The translations under genes were made by a program, and so were the position numbers. Source: Zwartia sp. (GTDB lineage Bacteria; Pseudomonadota; Gammaproteobacteria; Burkholderiales; Burkholderiaceae_B). From it: a stretch of 24,320 nucleotides of DNA. Positions 22,739 to 24,320 of this stretch are shown here, in pieces. The stretch covers positions 1-24,320 of the forward strand of contig JAURZO010000107.1 of assembly GCA_030653405.1 (NCBI GenBank), given 5' to 3'. A model generated the notes under the pieces. That model made no database searches, was not told the DNA's origin, and saw only the letters and a list, made by a program, of their open reading frames with translations. Every line of letters starts with the position of its first letter. Positions within the stretch are counted from its first letter, which is position 1.

Positions 22739-24157
22739 ATGGGATACGAGATAGCAGACGCAAACGGTTTGGGCCCTGACCTGACGGGACAGTTAGTGGT
22801 GTTGTTGGAGGGCGGTTCCAATCCCATGACCGATGAGGCATGGGAAACCTACGTGCCACCGTCAGGCTATCTCCTGAACACGCCTCGTGCTGGTTGGTTC
22901 AACGAATTGCACGTGCTCGGCAGTCCTTATGTGCCTACGGGCGAGATTACGATGGTCACTACGCCAGACGGTTACACCTGGAAAAGTGTTGCCGCGGTCC
23001 AAAGAAGTGTTTATCCCTACATACCGCTAACAGTCGATGGGCAAACGTTATCGCCTCAGGAAATGGCCTACGCGATGACTACCCCACCACCTGGCATCGT
23101 TCAGGTCGATAGCAACGACAAAAATCACGAGAATGTTTATTACGGCATAGAGGGACCCAACGCCAATTCAGCACGGCTGCAGTACTTCATCAAGGACCTG
23201 TGGGGTAACACCTACATCTTGAAGTCACTGAATGCAGCCAACTCAACTGCGGAGTTGGTCGAACAAGCCGTCGCTGACGCCGTTTTGCCATTGGGTTGGA
23301 CCAAGCCCGAGGCTCGTTATTTCTCGCAAGACGTGGTTTACGGCCCCTCCTACAGCGGCCCAGGCGACAGCATCGCGCACGCTAATGAGTTTCGCGACAG
23401 CGCCGACAGCGCCTGGATGCAAATTGAATGGGGTGCGGCAGGCATGACGCTCAACGCGGCGGCTGAAGGCGGCTTGCCAATCTGGGCGGGCCCTGATGGG
23501 GGGCGCCTTCTGGGCTCATACAACGATGACGTGATGTATGGCGCCCAGGGAGATGACCTGCTTTTCGCTGGTCCAGGCGACGATCTTCTGGATGGCGGTC
23601 AGGGACTGAATCAATCCTTTTTCTCGGGAGCATTGTCCGAGTATCTGGTTGCCCGCATCGATGGTGATCGCGTCGAGATCGCCGATCAAGTGCAACAGCG
23701 TGATGGGACAAACACGTTGGCACGGGTACAGCGGGCGCATTTTACTGATTACTCGCTTGGGTTTGATGTGGATGCTGGTCAGGCGACTGGAGCGTCTTAT
23801 CGTCTTTATGGTTTGCTAGACCGCGCACCGGATGCTCAAGGGCTGGGGTACTGGATCGACAGTTTTGATAAGGGCTCAAGTTTGACGAATATGGCGCAAT
23901 CATTTCTTGATAGCCCGGAATATGCGCAGAGTGTATCCACCAGTCCTCAGAGCGATCGCCAATTCGTTATGGAGCTTTATGACAAAGTCCTGCAAAGAAG
24001 CGCCGATCAGGCTGGATTTCAGTACTGGGTCGAGGATTTGGCCTCGGGCGCGAGTCGTGCCTCGGTCAGCGTAGGATTTACCGAGTCTGCAGAAAGCATT
24101 GGCTTGCACGCAGGTTTACTCACTAACGGTGCTTCTTTTACAGACTGGAATTTTTGA
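22739..24157 (+). CDS. RTX-like, DUF4214-containing protein, probably secreted
   Basis: Protein of 472 residues without an N-terminal signal peptide. Residues 1-250 are not recognised. About 257-291 contain glycine-aspartate nonapeptide repeats of the calcium-binding RTX type (YGAQGDDLLFAGPGDDLLDGG). Two DUF4214-type repeats follow: LYGLLDRAPDAQGLGYWI near 357-373 and LYDKVLQRSADQAGFQYWV near 413-431. This build and a hydrophobic C-terminal end are typical of type I secretion substrates, which are exported by a C-terminal signal and fold in external calcium. No transporter genes lie in the window. GGGAAG six bases before the ATG supports the start. Role at the cell surface, for example S-layer or adhesin, is inference. 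Confidence 0.82.
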   Translation: MGYEIADANGLGPDLTGQLVVLLEGGSNPMTDEAWETYVPPSGYLLNTPRAGWFNELHVLGSPYVPTGEITMVTTPDGYTWKSVAAVQRSVYPYIPLTVDGQTLSPQEMAYAMTTPPPGIVQVDSNDKNHENVYYGIEGPNANSARLQYFIKDLWGNTYILKSLNAANSTAELVEQAVADAVLPLGWTKPEARYFSQDVVYGPSYSGPGDSIAHANEFRDSADSAWMQIEWGAAGMTLNAAAEGGLPIWAGPDGGRLLGSYNDDVMYGAQGDDLLFAGPGDDLLDGGQGLNQSFFSGALSEYLVARIDGDRVEIADQVQQRDGTNTLARVQRAHFTDYSLGFDVDAGQATGASYRLYGLLDRAPDAQGLGYWIDSFDKGSSLTNMAQSFLDSPEYAQSVSTSPQSDRQFVMELYDKVLQRSADQAGFQYWVEDLASGASRASVSVGFTESAESIGLHAGLLTNGASFTDWNF

Positions 24158-24320
24158 CCAGCCTCGAGCCAACGACAGCATCAGCGCTATCTACAAAACG
24201 CCATGGCCTGAAATTCCGAGATACTACAAGTAGATATATCTTCTGTCTCAGTTGCAGAGTAGAATGCGTAACCTCAAGACTGTTGCTGTTACGGTACTTG
24301 ATTCTTTAATTCTGCATAAC
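24158..24320. other. Window end without recognised features
   Basis: 163 bases after the RTX-like gene. No open frame of note, RNA gene or terminator hairpin was recognised. Confidence 0.5.

Overview
The window reads as chromosomal DNA of a Gram-negative betaproteobacterium, most likely in Burkholderiales and possibly Alcaligenaceae-like. The signs are two intact Bug-type (tripartite tricarboxylate) periplasmic receptors plus the fossil of a third, several family III CoA-transferases, and a moderate GC content. No rRNA, tRNA, CRISPR array, insertion sequence or replication origin was found. The species cannot be fixed from the sequence alone.

Bases 1-14000 form a dense catabolic region for an unidentified organic acid. 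A LysR regulator (66-974, +) converges on a minus-strand operon. In transcription order that operon is a GntR/FCD regulator, an alpha/beta hydrolase, a decayed Bug receptor, an intact Bug receptor, an MmgE/PrpD protein and a metallo-beta-lactamase-fold hydrolase. Next comes a minus-strand operon of a MaoC-type double hot-dog hydratase and two family III CoA-transferases (9776 down to 6163). A third family III CoA-transferase runs divergently from it (9936-11162, +). A further minus-strand operon holds a second Bug receptor, a cupin and a 3-hydroxyisobutyrate-dehydrogenase-like enzyme (13875 down to 11169). A plausible reading is that receptors capture an acid, CoA-transferases activate it, the MaoC protein hydrates or dehydrates the enoyl-CoA, and the dehydrogenase, PrpD and hydrolases finish or branch the route. 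The substrate is unknown. Four copies of the palindrome AATGCATT in a shared wider context lie in the two control regions of the 6.2-13.9 kb genes, which suggests they form one regulon.

Bases 14000-17800 look like ordinary chromosome: an outer-membrane beta-barrel, a YecA/UPF0149 protein, a CorC/HlyC-type CNNM-CBS membrane protein and a DUF4136 lipoprotein. Bases 17833-20728 carry a Tat-type sulfatase followed by a two-cupin protein, probably one transcript.

Bases 20729-22640 are decaying DNA. One segment is a start-less open frame stitched from an acetyltransferase-like piece, an 83-bp near-copy of the DUF4136 lipoprotein gene 3.5 kb away, and an unrecognised tail. Next to it is an exonuclease/GIY-YIG gene split by one in-frame TGA where a tryptophan is expected. 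The window ends with a short RTX-like protein carrying two DUF4214-type repeats (22739-24157). Bases 24158-24320 hold nothing recognised.
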